From Xiphias gladius (Eukaryota; Chordata; Actinopteri; Istiophoriformes; Xiphiidae), in the NCBI RefSeq assembly GCF_016859285.1, contig NC_053406.1, positions 7,805,001-7,869,000 of the forward strand: DNA of 64,000 nt, read 5' to 3'. The notes under the pieces were generated by a model. It was not told where the DNA came from. It made no database searches and saw only the letters and a list, made by a program, of their open reading frames with translations. The position numbers and the translations under genes were made by a program. Below, one piece after another: positions 36,001 through 48,389 of the stretch. Numbering within the stretch: position 1 is the first letter of the stretch; each line of letters begins with the position of its first letter.

Positions 36001-39000
36001 CGGGCAGTTCGCTCCAGCACTGCTTCATCAGCTGGATACACTCCAGTGGAGCCTGGTCCGGGGCCACGGTGGGGCGGCACATTGGAGGAGGCTTCTTCAC
36101 CTTACGGATGATCTCTGGTGAGCAGATGGGACACATCAGTCCAGTGTGAAACTAGAATATGCATCAGTATTCTGTCACACTGTTGGCTGTGAGCCCTGCT
36201 GCATGGTAGAAATGTTAAAACAAACAAAAATGTTTTTGGTGTGACATGTTCTTGAAATCTACATCTAACTTGTCTCAAACTTTTGAAAAATCCCTCTTTA
36301 CTTTGTCTGCTTCTCTTCATCTGCATCTCCTCCTTTGTGATGGATACATACCTTCAGGTGGCAGACCAAGCATGCAGTACGGTGGCCCTCTGACCACCAC
36401 CTCTTGGAGGATAATAGAAAAGCTGTACACGTCTCCCTTGTAAGTCCCTTTACGTGAGCTTGCAGGGTCTCTCAGGAACTCTGGAGCTGTCCAAAATAGA
36501 TCTGAGCAGAAAAATGAAAGGATTTGACATCATCCACTGGTACTAAATTTATAAATGTCTTTGGGTATGTGTGCATCACTGGACACTACCAGTAAAAAAA
36601 ATAAAATAAAAAAGCTATCATGGATAATTCATGCTCATTTGTCTAACAACAAAAATGGAAATGTGTTTTGGGTTCCACCAAGTACCAAGCGTACTTTACA
36701 TACAAATAGCATTTTGGATTGAAACCCCTTCCTTTTACCTTCAGGTGGAGGGTCTTCTATGGGAGCTTTCTGAGACTCAAGCAGCTCATTGAAGCCATAG
36801 TCAGTAATCTTGAGGACAAAACGCCCGTCCACCACACAGTTACGAGATTTTAGTCTGCCGTGGGGGAATTCTCTGTGGTGAAGGTATTTCATACCCTGGC
36901 GGCAAAACACATTCAACTCGCATAAAGTATCAGTATCAGTCAATTCAGGTAAAATTCACCTTTGAAAAACCTCCAGGTTTTCATCACCTACAGCATATTT
37001 CTGTTTACCTTGATGAGGTCGAGCACAAGTGAGGACTTGAACATCCAGTCTAATTTAACGTCCCCATTCCTCAGCAGGTCCTGCAGACTGCCCCGCGAGC
37101 AGTGCTCCGTCACCACCGCAAACATGGAGCAGTCCAAAAAGAAGCCCAGGAATGGATTGACGTTCTCGTTTCTCAGGTCCTTCATCTGAGAGAGCATAGG
37201 TGGATAAATAGGTTAATGCAAGGATGGAAGAAAAGAAGGTATATTAAGATAACCACAATACCATATTAATCTACGTTTTGTTTTGTTACTGGAACTCCGT
37301 GCCCAGCGATTAGCTTTTAACAGTGTCTAGTTTATCAACACAGAGTGTAAAAACTATATAGGACATTTGAAGCACCATGTAGATTTTCCAAACCACTTAT
37401 TTTGAGTGAATATTCAATTTTCTGTCAGTGCTCTACCTTTGTGAAAATCTTTGTGGTGCTTTGCTTCATCTCCTTGAACTGCCCCTCTTCAAATTTCTTC
37501 AGCCAAACCCAGTCGCCCTGGAATAGAAGCCATGTTGTTACTGTGGGATCAAACTTTCGTTTTGAGCAGTGTCCTCCACATGCAGTTTTTGGAAATGTTG
37601 CAAACAAAAATCAGAAGGTCTTACTTCCTTGAAGAGGTCTTAAACATTTAGAGATTATGTTTTTTCTTTTTTACCTCTAAATGTGGCAGTACGCCTTCTT
37701 TGCGAAAATGAACGATCCTACCCATACCCATACAATTTCACTGCTGCCTGTTCATCAGCTCACACATAATTTCTATCAAGCATCTTTTTGGAGGAATTGT
37801 AGTAATTCCTGATTACAAATGACCTTAATCTTACAGGATACTTGGGCTTGTTGATATAACAAGTCAAAGTAATTTAATCAGAGTGCAAAAACATGAACTA
37901 AACCTTACTCTAACTTTAACCAGAGCAATTCTTCTACTCCACCATTAACCTAAAGGTTACATACTTACTGAATTTTTTTTTTTTTTTTAAATTATCGTGT
38001 ATACATACAGTACGGGCTGAAGCAACATGTGCAATTACTTTCTCAGTGTAACCTACCTCATACACGGCTACATTGGTGGTCTCGTGAGTTTCTGTCTGTA
38101 TGCTGTTTACAGAGTGTGAGGGTTCTGCAGATTTCTCGTCAAGAGCGCTCTTGGACCCACTCAGATCCTCTAATGTGATTTTCTGTGGGACATCAAACAC
38201 CAGGGGAAGATTTGATGGAAATTAGTTGGAAAACCCTAATGACCCTATTTATGATGTCCCAGGAATGTGGATAAAACCATGGTCAATAGTTGAATGTGCT
38301 AAGGTTTCATTTTATATTTATGACTAGGATACAGTGATGGTGTTTACCTTTTTGCTAAGCTGGGGGTTGATGAAAGTCAGATCCTCCAAAGTCAGCAAGA
38401 TCCGATTGGGACCTTTGACAAGCTGGATTTGTTGGAGCCGCCGCCTGCCAATGAGATTTAGAAAAGATAAGGAAATCAGTTTTAGGGTTTTCTACACCTG
38501 TTTCGGAGATAATCTTTGGAGCAAAGAAAGATTATGAACAAGAAACTACTTTTAGTATAATGTTAGCATATGGCAGTCAGGTCAGAAGATATATATTAAG
38601 AGTCAGGTGCTTTTCTATCTGTAAAGTCTCTACTTTTGGAAAAGACATTTACATGATTTCAACAGTATTGTTGTAGTAGATTAGATGGCATGCAGAATTC
38701 ATTTCAAGGACATTTTAAAAGTTTTTTTGACCTATAATGTGGTTTGAGGTCCATCTTTAAATAATTTACTGTAATTTTCTCTTGGTTGCACCAACTTCTA
38801 TGAAATTTTAGCCAGATTCAAACTCTCGAAACTCAAAAATGTTGTTGACTTTTCATTTCATCCATAATGCTTTAGGGTGCTATGCTTTCAAATTTCCTTT
38901 TTTATTCTCAAGCATTTAAACAGAAAATCTATTACTGCGCACATCACACCATCGAGTAAGCAAATGCATCTTTTCTGGTACTTAAAATTGTAGGAAAGAT

Positions 39001-42000
39001 GGACGCAGAAATAATGGAGGGAGAACACAAGGCTTAATATGTATCATTTTACATTAACATGAAGCTGTTTCTATTTAGAGGCTGTACCGGATATAAAGAC
39101 TTATTCCAAGCCCTCCTACGGCAAGAGTCAAGATGACAGCCAGCACCACTACGATATAGGTGACCTCCACACCTGAGGATGACAACAAATAACTTGATGT
39201 GGGAGTGGGAAAGAAGGGTTGAGGAATAAACGACAAAAGGTATGAAGAATATGCCATAAAGCCTTGAAGACTTCATCCATACAAACCCATGAGCACCCAT
39301 ATTCAAACACAAACAAGAATGCATACACATGCCAAACCTAAATATCGTACCTCCTGTGCAGACACCATTCTTTTCAAACCAGCAGTTGGAATCCGATGGT
39401 GGAGGGGATCCTCCTGGGAAATTAATGGACCTCCCTGCAAAACGAAGCACTCCAGATGTTAGATCCACCACATAAGTCTGGTACAGCTGACTCCCACTGT
39501 TGTCAGTGTCCAGGACGACATAGTTGGTCTTGACTTCCCCAGCAGTGTCCATCTGGACCTTCTGGTTGAAACCGCTGAAGGTTGTGTTCTTCGTGAAGTA
39601 GGCCAGGTTTGAGCCTGACAGCTGCATGCCTGCTCTCCTGGCATTGTGGATGGACTTAGCCAGGAGGTAGATGCTGTTATAGATGGTCCCAAATAGTGGG
39701 TTAACCTGCGAGGACGATCAAGGGTTGTTGGGTGGGGCACAGGAGAAGGCATGATATTACAATCTTGAAATGTCCTCTCTAGAAAAGTATAGCAACAAAT
39801 AAATGAATGTTTCAAAGCTGGGCTGAGATACAGAGTTAGTAATGATAATGGAGGCAAAAATACTAATTATTGGATGTTTTGGTATGTTAAGCATGGGTTC
39901 AAATGACAGGTATCTGTGGAAAGGCTGTGTTTAAGGGGTGAGGAAGGCACCAGGAAACCTACTCACTTTTTACTAATTACAGGGAATGTAATACTGATAT
40001 TCAGTACAAAAAGCACTAAATAATGAGCAAATATTGTCATCAACAGTCATTTTAACATTAGAATAAACTCTTTGTGTTTGTCCCTGGGCTGTCCTGTCTT
40101 TTGTTGCTGCGTACGAGGAAAAGTAACAAAAAGATGGAATTTCGTACTAAAAAAGACTAACTTTGGAAGATACCCATTTGATTTTCTCTAACTCACACAG
40201 TCTCATCAGTTTTGAATTTGCTGAACTTCTGAACATGTTTTGCCCGTATTTAGGACTGTGGGTTTCGTCCGCCATCTCTTACATTGGAGTGACCCTAGGA
40301 AGGGATCACTTCATGGTCAGTGGGTACAATTTGAGTGACCATTAACTTTTTCAATTTACATATGGGCATGTTAATATAGTTTTAAGACAGACTTAAGAAA
40401 GTAGGACCCTATCCGTTAATTCCCTTGTGTGACATCCTAACAGTTCCTACCTGCTCTGCCTGCACGCCTAGCGTCAGTTCCTCACTCCTCTTGGCCGCAG
40501 TGAATGCCTCGTTGAAGGACAAAGGCTCAGAGGCCACAGTGATAGTTAGCACAGCATCATAGGCCTCCCTCAGCCTGCTGTTGTTTTGCAGCGGCACATA
40601 GGAGGCATTAGTGTAGGGCACGCTGTAGTGGAGAGTGTCGTAGGGAACAAACACATACTTCCCCGAAGTCAGACCCATTTTCTGTGCTTTGAGAAGAAAA
40701 CTAGCCTGCTGCTCACCTCCAACCAGGATTGAGTGCATGCACATGATTATGACTGAAAAAGACAAGGAAAAAACACAATAAATGTAAAGTGATAACACAA
40801 CTGACCTCAGTATGATAATGATTAGTACGCACAAATACAATGGTGTAAAGTGTACTCTAATGTACTCTAATGTCTTCCTCGAGTGGAGTGACTGTAATTT
40901 ACTTTAAAAGTTTACGAAACAACCTACTTCATTGAGTAACAGGAGTGAATGTATTTAGTTACAGTACATTAAGTGACATTAAACTTTATCATGTGATCAC
41001 AAAGACTTGTTCATTTCAGTTATAAATTCGGTTTCCATAGGATGCAAACTTGCTGAATGTCTGAAACTAAACCACTGGTTGAAATAATTTGAAAAATGAG
41101 AAGTTCAGGTGCCCTGGTAGCCTCTGGGATCAAGTCACTGACAAATCCCTGACAAATTAAGTCGAGGTCCCAGTTCACCTTAACCACAAAGTGAAATTTG
41201 CAGTGTCAAAAGGGCTTGCTGGTCAGATCGCTGCCAGATAAGCCTGCCAGTGAGGGTGAGCACTGCTGGGATGTGAATATTCTGGTGGACTGCTGATGGT
41301 TTGCAGTTCTGCAAGTTGTTCACCTGTGATGTAATATGTGCTCCCCATGTTTTTATATTACAGGTCATTTATTTCTATAAATCCCCTATTTCAATACTAG
41401 ATCCATTGTGACCTTTTTCTCCTTAATGATAATCTCTTCTGGTGTCACTTACGATAATCTTACAGCTACATTTCATGGCTGTAATGCACCCAGCTCCTGT
41501 GTTTTCCTCAAAGACTCACCTCTGATCTGTCCTGCAGCCTGGATCTTCCTCAGTGTGCTTTCCACCTCTGTCTCATTAATACCAATAGGTGTAACCAGGC
41601 CAATGGGAAGCCCCTTGTTCCTCAGGGCAGTGGCCACTCTCCCAGCAGTATCCACCCAAATATCCTCATTGGATGAGACCACCACAACACTGGCCCACCT
41701 GAAGTGTTTCAACACGGTGAACAACACCTCGACGGGAAACGGCACTGTCCTGGCAAAAGTCGGGTATCCCGTGGCGCGGTCCAGCTCGTAGTTAAGACAG
41801 CCGTAAGAGAAGACGGCCTTATCCCAGTTCTTAGCCAGCAGAGAAGCTGCGTTGCAGTATCCGGGGTTTGTGGGGCCCAAAAACGCATCCGCCATCCGCT
41901 CATAGTAAATAAAGGCGGTGAGAGCTTTGGATGTTTCACAAGGCTCCTGGAGGATGAGAAAGTCCATTTTCAGGCCCAGGTCCAGGTTCAAGTCGCCGTT

Positions 42001-42261
42001 TATCCTGCTTACAGCGAGCCTGGCAGCCGCAGCGGGCAGGGCCCTGTAGTACACAGGGTCGCAGTTCCAAGGCCCAAGGACCCCCACTTTGAATATTAAA
42101 CATCGGACACAACACGGGAACGTCAACACTCCGAGGAGCACCCATAGCAGAGAGTTATAAAAGGGCAGTGTGGTTAGAGTTTGTCTATTTTTAATAATGG
42201 GAATACACGGATGGCTGGACTCCCACAGCGCCCCTCTAAAATTTGGAGGAATGTGTTGCAT
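33000..42261 (-). CDS. gucy2d-like: Receptor guanylyl cyclase, GC-D/E/F (retinal-olfactory) clade, 1104 aa
   Basis: Single-pass membrane enzyme converting GTP to cGMP. I joined 18 coding exons with a continuous frame, all GT/AG: 42261-41520, 40752-40451, 39705-39351, 39172-39088, 38444-38348, 38182-38057, 37517-37437, 37185-37009, 36895-36739, 36501-36352, 36114-35966, 35837-35674, 35561-35369, 35072-34898, 34281-34183, 34091-33997, 33905-33820 and 33081-33000. Order: signal segment about 32-54, receptor domain from VGVLGPWNC (59), membrane helix about 470-494, pseudokinase about 540-807, dimerisation helix 808-862, cyclase 863-1050, basic tail. Total length matches human retinal GC-E (1103). 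The first ATG in exon 2 is the start: an in-frame TGA precedes it across the upstream splice. Neighbouring tsku suggests GC-D (mouse Gucy2d, human pseudogene GUCY2EP), but the GC-E/GC-F lineages are not excluded. Confidence 0.95.
33820..35837 (-). CDS. gucy2d-like: Cyclase dimerisation helix and catalytic domain exons
   Basis: Exon 35837-35674 encodes the signalling helix ([20 protein letters not shown]..., residues 808-862) that dimerises the enzyme. The catalytic exons follow. Metal-binding Asp residues are D888 ([11 protein letters not shown]) and D932 (ETIGDAYMV). Guanine-selecting residues are E928 and C1000 (MPRYCLFGD). R1011 in NTASRME is also present. All residues expected of an active guanylyl cyclase are intact. 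One oddity: [11 protein letters not shown] where retinal cyclases usually have HSGP. Confidence 0.92.
35966..38182 (-). CDS. gucy2d-like: Cyclase pseudokinase (kinase-homology) exons
   Basis: Six exons (residues 528-807) encode a protein-kinase fold. The VAIK-like lysine is in VWLKKF (residues 573-578). The catalytic loop reads HGRLKSRN (667-674), so the catalytic Asp of HRD is replaced. The DFG motif reads DYG (687-689), and [10 protein letters not shown] replaces the APE region. The missing catalytic Asp makes this a pseudokinase, as in all receptor guanylyl cyclases, where it gates the cyclase and binds regulators. The first of these exons (38182-38057) encodes a poorly conserved Ser-rich linker. 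Confidence 0.88.
39088..39172 (-). CDS. gucy2d-like: Cyclase transmembrane exon
   Basis: An 85-base exon encoding residues 467-495. The hydrophobic core [20 protein letters not shown] is followed by ISLYIR and, in the next exon, [16 protein letters not shown]. The positive residues after the helix mark the cytoplasmic side. The juxtamembrane segment [18 protein letters not shown] matches the region of retinal cyclases implicated in GCAP binding. Confidence 0.88.
39351..42261 (-). CDS. gucy2d-like: Cyclase exons 2-4: signal segment and extracellular receptor domain
   Basis: These three exons encode residues 1-466. A hydrophobic stretch ([15 protein letters not shown]...) serves as signal peptide after an unusually long N-terminal leader of about 31 residues. 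The ligand-binding-like domain carries signatures of the sensory cyclase branch: [96 protein letters not shown]. Conserved cysteines near the membrane ([10 protein letters not shown]) are present. In retinal cyclases this domain has no known ligand. GC-D is reported to respond to guanylin-type peptides and bicarbonate, so function here cannot be read from sequence alone. Confidence 0.9.
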
Positions 42262-42402
42262 TGTCCTTCCAGGGTGTCCAAGGTGGTGAATCTTTGGGTT
42301 CACTTGTTTATCATCAGTGGGACCTGCAAAATAGATAAAAATAAATATCATAGTTTTCAAAATAAAACGACGAGTCATTATTAAACAACTAAATAACTTA
42401 CC

Positions 42403-42671
42403 ATTTCTTTGATGCCATCAGGACAGCTTCAAGGTCCGATGAGACAGTCATACGGGTGTCCTCTCTGGTCTCTTTTTCTGTCCCCACACAAACCCTCACC
42501 TAGCCATCCCAAAAACCTTCCCTATTCACCCCGAGGTTCCGCGGTGTCGCTCGGGAGGGGACACAGCCAAGTCATTCTGCTGGGACTGTGGGCCGAAAGT
42601 GACGGGCAGGGCTCGGGCGCTGCGTCGGTGGCGTTTGGAGACAACTTCAGCACCCTGGAGAGCTACTTACG
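42403..42671 (-). other. gucy2d-like: Cyclase 5' untranslated exon and promoter-side sequence (inferred)
   Basis: A consensus donor on the minus strand (GAAATG/GTAAGT) ends an exon at 42402 (first base of the donor at 42401). It splices naturally to the acceptor TTTTGCAG at 42324. Reading back from exon 2, this exon has an in-frame TGA and no in-frame ATG, so it is untranslated. A second minus-strand donor (GGGAC/GTAAGT near 42670) could end an alternative first exon. The stretch is locally CpG-rich. The true start site is not visible. Confidence 0.5.
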
Positions 42672-42807
42672 TCCCGCAGTCAGCGTCTCTGAAGGCTCCT
42701 GTGCGTTTCCACAAACACCTCCGTTCACAGGCAGCATATCTGAACAAGGACGAAAAACCACCCCTGGACCTGAGGGTTTCTGTCTGCCATATCTATCTTT
42801 GGGAAGG

Positions 42808-42838
<31 letters not shown>
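42808..42838. repeat. Poly-A tract
   Basis: About 30 A residues just upstream of the inferred cyclase promoter. It creates Lys-rich open-frame artefacts. Confidence 0.9.
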
Positions 42839-42839
<1 letters not shown>

Positions 42840-43883
42840 TATCACATATTCCGAATCGAGTTAAAAGGCAAATCCAGAAAAAATGAGCTGTCTTCCCCCA
42901 AAAGACTTTTTGATTAATAAAAATGGAATAGTATTTGATGTATTATAAATATAGGAGGCCAGTGTCAGCTCCTACAGGCCCATTCAATCAAATCCCTCCA
43001 AAGTGACCTGCGACCAAAACGTAGGTGTTACTCGCTAATCCATTTTCAGTGAGGCACAATATAAGAGGATTGACAACAGGCCTTAGTCTACTCTAAAAGC
43101 CTTGTTATCATGCATGCTGGAGTGGCAACAAGGCCTTTTCCCATCCGTTAGCATACTCCTCTGGAAATTTTTAGGTCATTTTTTTTCTCATGAGATCTAA
43201 TAACGTTAGATTAGTCATTCAAATAATATCATAAAAATAAAAAAAAATATAGCCTGTCCTCTACATGAATATAGAGATAAATATTTAGTATACAAACATT
43301 TTCTTGCCATGGAGACACCTCAGCCACATTGTGCAGAGACACCTGAACCATGCTTTAATTGGTCTAATATGCCTGCAGTACAACAGGTCCCACAGATTAA
43401 ATGAATTTGAACCCTGCTGGAGTGGGAGTCATTAAAGATAACGAAGGGCTCTCTCTGTGGGTCCCCTGAGTTCTGCTGAGTTTTGCATGCGTCAGTCCTT
43501 TCAGCTCTTTTTCAAAAGACTGCAATGGTGAAACAGCCTGCCTGGGAAAATGACTCAAAGAGCAGCTGGTTGCCACAACACTGACCCTTGGATTACAGTG
43601 TTGAACACAAAATATGTCAGACCATGCAGTGGTAGTTTGTATTAAAAAGAAAGGGTGATCATTATAAAGCAAACAGCCACAAAAACTGAATGCTAATAAT
43701 TTAAACTATGGAGAGTTTTTGAATAATGTTGTAGATCATCAACATATCAATTTTATGTGAGTGCTGATGAACTGTAATCGCCCCATAGGGTTAGATGCTG
43801 TAGGCTTTTAAAATACAACAAGGGATAATAACAAATACCGTAAGGAAGCTAGAGTAAATAGTTCAGCCAACATCAGGCTGCAG

Positions 43884-43884
<1 letters not shown>

Positions 43885-43919
<35 letters not shown>
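43885..43919. repeat. (TG)n microsatellite
   Basis: About 17 uninterrupted TG units. Confidence 0.95.
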
Positions 43920-43925
<6 letters not shown>

Positions 43926-46900
43926 AGGATATGTCATGCCAGAAACAGTCCCTTTAAACTCAGTCATGACCACTGACTACTAAACTCAATGAAGCAATTA
44001 AGGAACATTATATAAACTTTACAGAATACAATATACTTCATAGTCACAGAAATATTACGCTGCATTATATGCACATGGAGTTGGAAAGTCATTCAACCTT
44101 TCTTGACCCATATCCCACATAAGCTGATGAGCCTCTTAAACGTAACACCTTGACAGCGCCGTCCTGCATCCAGGAATAGAGGACAGAAACGACGACTCAG
44201 CGCAATGTTCACCCAGTGAGTAGGATAGTTAACACATGCTCCTGAGATGAGCTCGGCGCTCTGTGAAAGGAAACACAAATATTCTCTACAAGCAAAAGAA
44301 AATATTTTTAAAAATACATAAAAATCAAGAATTCAAAGAGTAGATAAATAATACCACCCGATAATGTATCAGACTTCAAAGACACAACTCGGTCTTTATA
44401 TTGTATGCGGCTAGGAGGTCAACTGGAAATGCTGTGTGGGCAAAAAAAGACATAAATGTCTAAATATATCCTTGGGCTGATAAAATAGAATCAATCAGGA
44501 GATGGATGGAAAAAATACCGGTGAAATGTAACTGGAGACACCAGGCAACAAAATATATAGAAGTTCCTTGCACTTTTCATAATGATGTTGAGGTGAATTG
44601 TGCATGGAAAAGATCCCCTTAATAGAACAAAAGCAATCCATGAATGTTGCTTATGTTACAATAACGACTGAAACGATTGAACCTGTATTTATAAGGTATA
44701 TGGGATCTCAAAAACCAAAAAAGTGCAAAAAATAAGACAGAATTGATTATATTCAATATGTTAAACTATCCCTTTTAATAAGGGAGAGTAGGCCCAGCCT
44801 ATATCAAGGAAATTTGGGGCAAGAGTGTAAGTAAAAATGCTTACGGCTCCGATAGCCACTAGTCACTTTTGGGACTACATACTCAGCAGGAGTTTGTGCA
44901 GGATCAGTACAAATCTCAGGTCTATCCTGAACCTTATTTACAGGGACGCTTTTGGAGAGTTACCCCACAGGCAATGATACGCCTCGTGGTCACAACTGCG
45001 CCACGAATGAATACTGACTGTGCTGATGCTGTTGTAATATGGCAGCCACTGTGTCCGCTTGTGTCTGCCAACATTTTTAATTTTTCTTTTACTTTCAGTG
45101 AACACTCTCATGTGTTTAAAAGTGAGTTGGTTTATTTGAATTGCTTCATGAGCCTTCACCATAAAACTGTAGACAGCGAATTTATTAGAGGATGTCTTTA
45201 GCTCTGGTGCCATCTAGTGGAAATAGAGTATACTGTGATGCTTACTGTATTTTGCACTGGGATAAAGGGAATAGACCTTATGCATTAGGGAATCATTACC
45301 TTTTTGAATGCTAAAAACTTGCATAAGACTATTTTCAATCTAGATTAAATAGGAATATTTTCCATAACAAGGGAGAAATCAGTTAAGAAGAGCTGAGATG
45401 TTCTGTGTAATAGGAAACAGATTTTTTGTACTTCTCTTAAGCAGCTAACATCCATTATATGGTAATTATTTTAAATATGAACTCTCTGCAAAACCATATT
45501 TATGCTACCAAAACACTTATGTTACTACTATTCACCCTCGTCAGTATATAAAACAAATAGGACATATCGTACACGTTAGTAGGCCTTTGGTGCAAGATTG
45601 ACAGTAAATTTCAGTGTCACAGAGCTTAAATCAGCACATGATGGCTTCAGTGTGGTGTGACTGACTGTGAGTGCAGAGACAGTGAAGGCAATATATAAAG
45701 AATAAAAGCTTTTTGAGAAAAATTCAGGAAGAATTTAATGTAACCGACGGGCTAATGTGTAGATAATTACAATATGATACTACATGTCCCCCATGGTCAT
45801 GTTTGCTGTAGGTAGGATTTTCATTGACATACGTCAAGAATTTCTTTCACAGGTTCTGAGTTTTTTTTGTTCCTTTTACACGGTGATGTCATACTGTGCA
45901 TTCTTTCTGCCCGAGCCCTTATCTTATCTTAACAGCCCTTGAAGATTCCCAGACACTGCAACATGCAAATGGTTTGCGTGTGTAGGTGCATGTGTGTGTT
46001 TGTACAAGTAGCTACACGAAAACAATAATCCTGCCCTCTCTCTCTTTTTTTTTAAACTATGGCCTTAGTTTTTGTGGACTCTTGAGAGTGCATTTGTATG
46101 TGTACTGTACGGGTGTGTGCTGTGATGTTGTAATGCTCTCATGAGGAAAACAATGGCCGAGGGTGCAGATGAAGAGTGGAGGCCCCTCAGCATTGTGTGA
46201 GCAGCAACAGATGTTCACCATAATTCATCACACTTGACTTGTGTGTTTCTGGCTTGTGTGTTTCTGAGCCTGAGCTATGGCTGCAGTACAGTAATATGTG
46301 CAGGAGTTGTCCTCTTATATGTTGTGTAAGGCTCTCTATCTATAATATTCCTGTGTAAATTAGTATTTGGAAATTACTGATTTTCCAAACTTTTAAACTA
46401 ATTTTTCCCCACAACACGTTGTAATGGCCTTTTTCTAAGTGAAATTATTTGAAAGATTTTATCAAATTACTTTATATAAACCTGCAGGATCTAATCAGGG
46501 CAGGGCAGATATGCTGCTTAGGAAGCAACAGGAAACGTCTGGGTTTCCGTTGACATGATTCCTTTTATCAGTTTCATCTAAATGTGAACTACGGGCCAAA
46601 TGAAACAAGACTAAGTCAAAATGTACCATGTGGCTGGACCGCCCTTCATCTGTTTGCTTCTCTCTTACTCTCTGTGCTCACATATACAGTAATTTAATAC
46701 AGCCGAATTCTCAATAAAGCTGTTCTCATTCACATGTTTTTTCTGTTTCTGTTGTCAGACAATGGAACAAGTATGCAATTGTGACTGAAATGCTGCCCAT
46801 TAAGACTACATGTCAACCAGCAGTCACTTCCAAGATATTGCCAAGCTGCTGATCTGCACTGCTAAACCTTGATTTTATAATGGCGACGTTGTCTGACAAA

Positions 46901-47084
46901 ATTCACCATACACATACCTTAAAGACAACGGCTGTGCCATGATTTTGGCTATATTTACTTATAAGATGATCACTCAGAGAGAAAGTTAGAAGTTCATTCC
47001 CATCAATGTCAGCTGCCGTGTGGTCAATTGAATGAGACACATAGAGGTGTGGCTTTGGAGGGAAAGCCCGACCTCATGCTCGTG

Positions 47085-47240
47085 GGGATAAACTGGCAAC
47101 TCTTTTCCATGGAAAGTAGCTAAGGTTTGTCCAAAGAGTCGCTAGATTTGTCGCCAGGTGCTTTTGTGAAAAACAGTCGCTAAAAGGGTCTGAAAAGTAA
47201 GTAAAGCCAGCGAAAAGTGCGTTAAGTTGCCACCACTGGC
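47085..47240. repeat. Dispersed fish repeat with GTCGCTA units
   Basis: Contains recurrent phrases GTCGCTAGATTTGTCGCCAG, CAGTCGCTAAAAGGGTCTGA and ending GTTAAGTTGCCACCACTGG. I associate these with a dispersed fish element. Family not assigned. Confidence 0.45.
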
Positions 47241-47638
47241 TGTAAATGCGAGCACGATGACGCTACAGAAACTGTAAGCTTCAAATGATTTTGAAAGAGC
47301 AACAGCCAATGGAGAATACCCAACACTCGGCAGGCTGACCAATGATGTAACTTCATCACTCAGTCACTCACTAACTCAGTCAGTCATAGACATTCCTGTT
47401 TATAGGGCTGGCTTGTGGTCCAGCAAACATACTGCTACTTTGTTGCGCAACATCGTGTCAGCTTTTATTTTCATGTGGCTTTGTTTGCAGCCACTCCACA
47501 AGAGCCGACCCCAATGAGTAGCCTAGTGTCAAAACCACCTGAGACAGTAGACAGAGCCCGGAAGTTACACGTGAGCCTTTAAAAGTAAAAGCGTAACTTC
47601 AGTCAAGGGAGCAAGTTGAGATTCTGTAGTTAAATATA

Positions 47639-48029
47639 CAGATGGGTGACAAATTAAAGGAAAAAAACCTTACAAATGAGTGGAGAAGCGGGATGACAAT
47701 TGCCCCCATCCATAGGGCACGAGGGGGTCACCGAATGGTTTGATGAGTATAGAAATGATGTGAATCATGTGCCCTGGCCTTCGCGGTCACCAGATCTCAA
47801 CTGAACAGCTATGGGAGATTTTGGACAAGCGTGTTACACAGCGCTCTCCACCTCCACCAAAGACACCAAGTGAGGGAATATCTTTTGGAAGAATGGTGTT
47901 CATCCCTCCAGTAGAGGTCCAGAGACTTGAAGAATCAATGTCAAGGTGCCCTGAAGCTGTTCTGGAAGCTCGTGGTGGCCAAACAGCTTACTAAGACACT
48001 TCCTTTCCTTTAATTTTGTCACCTGCCTG
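47639..48029 (+). mobile_element. Internally deleted Tc1-like element (non-autonomous, 391 bp)
   Basis: A complete pair of inverted ends: CAGATGGGTGACAAATTAAA at 47639, and the complement of CAGGCAGGTGACAAAATTAA at the right end (48029). Each is flanked by TA, the Tc1 target duplication. Inside, only the C-terminal part of a transposase remains on the plus strand: EWFDEY, then WPSRSPDLN followed by a stop, and the degenerate C-terminal block. The family is the same as the fossil at 23.6 kb but in the opposite orientation. It cannot encode a transposase. Confidence 0.88.
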
Positions 48030-48389
48030 TACAGTATTTGTTGACAGTTTTTAGTGCATATTCTTTTAAATTCTGTGTCAAAGACTGTATATAAAGGTTA
48101 TGATGTGTGTGTTTGTGTAAAATTAAACAAACAAACAAAAAAGGAAAAAGTAAGAAATGAACTGTGTGGAGACTTGAAAAAAAGAATTTAACCTTCAATT
48201 TACCACTGTGGCTTTAGCTAGAATAATTATCAGATGAAGTGATTCATTCCACATCCTGACCTGCATGACATTAAAGGCACAATGGCAACACAATGAAAAA
48301 AGAACTGGTAACATTGACAACAATGGGATATATTTAACGCAAATATCTGCTTCAATGCAGAGTGAAACCTTAACAGATCCTCAACTCGA

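Noticed and set aside
39459..39857. 132-codon frame on the minus strand over a cyclase exon
   Set aside because: Out-of-frame shadow of the exon 39705-39351, which has the true cyclase frame.
42409..42886. 151-codon plus-strand frame ending in poly-Lys
   Set aside because: Antisense to the cyclase 5' region and ends in an A tract. No domain; taken as chance in CpG-rich DNA.
44869..45201. 110-codon plus-strand frame, possible exon after a TTTACTTTCAG acceptor
   Set aside because: No homology recognised and no matching neighbour exons.
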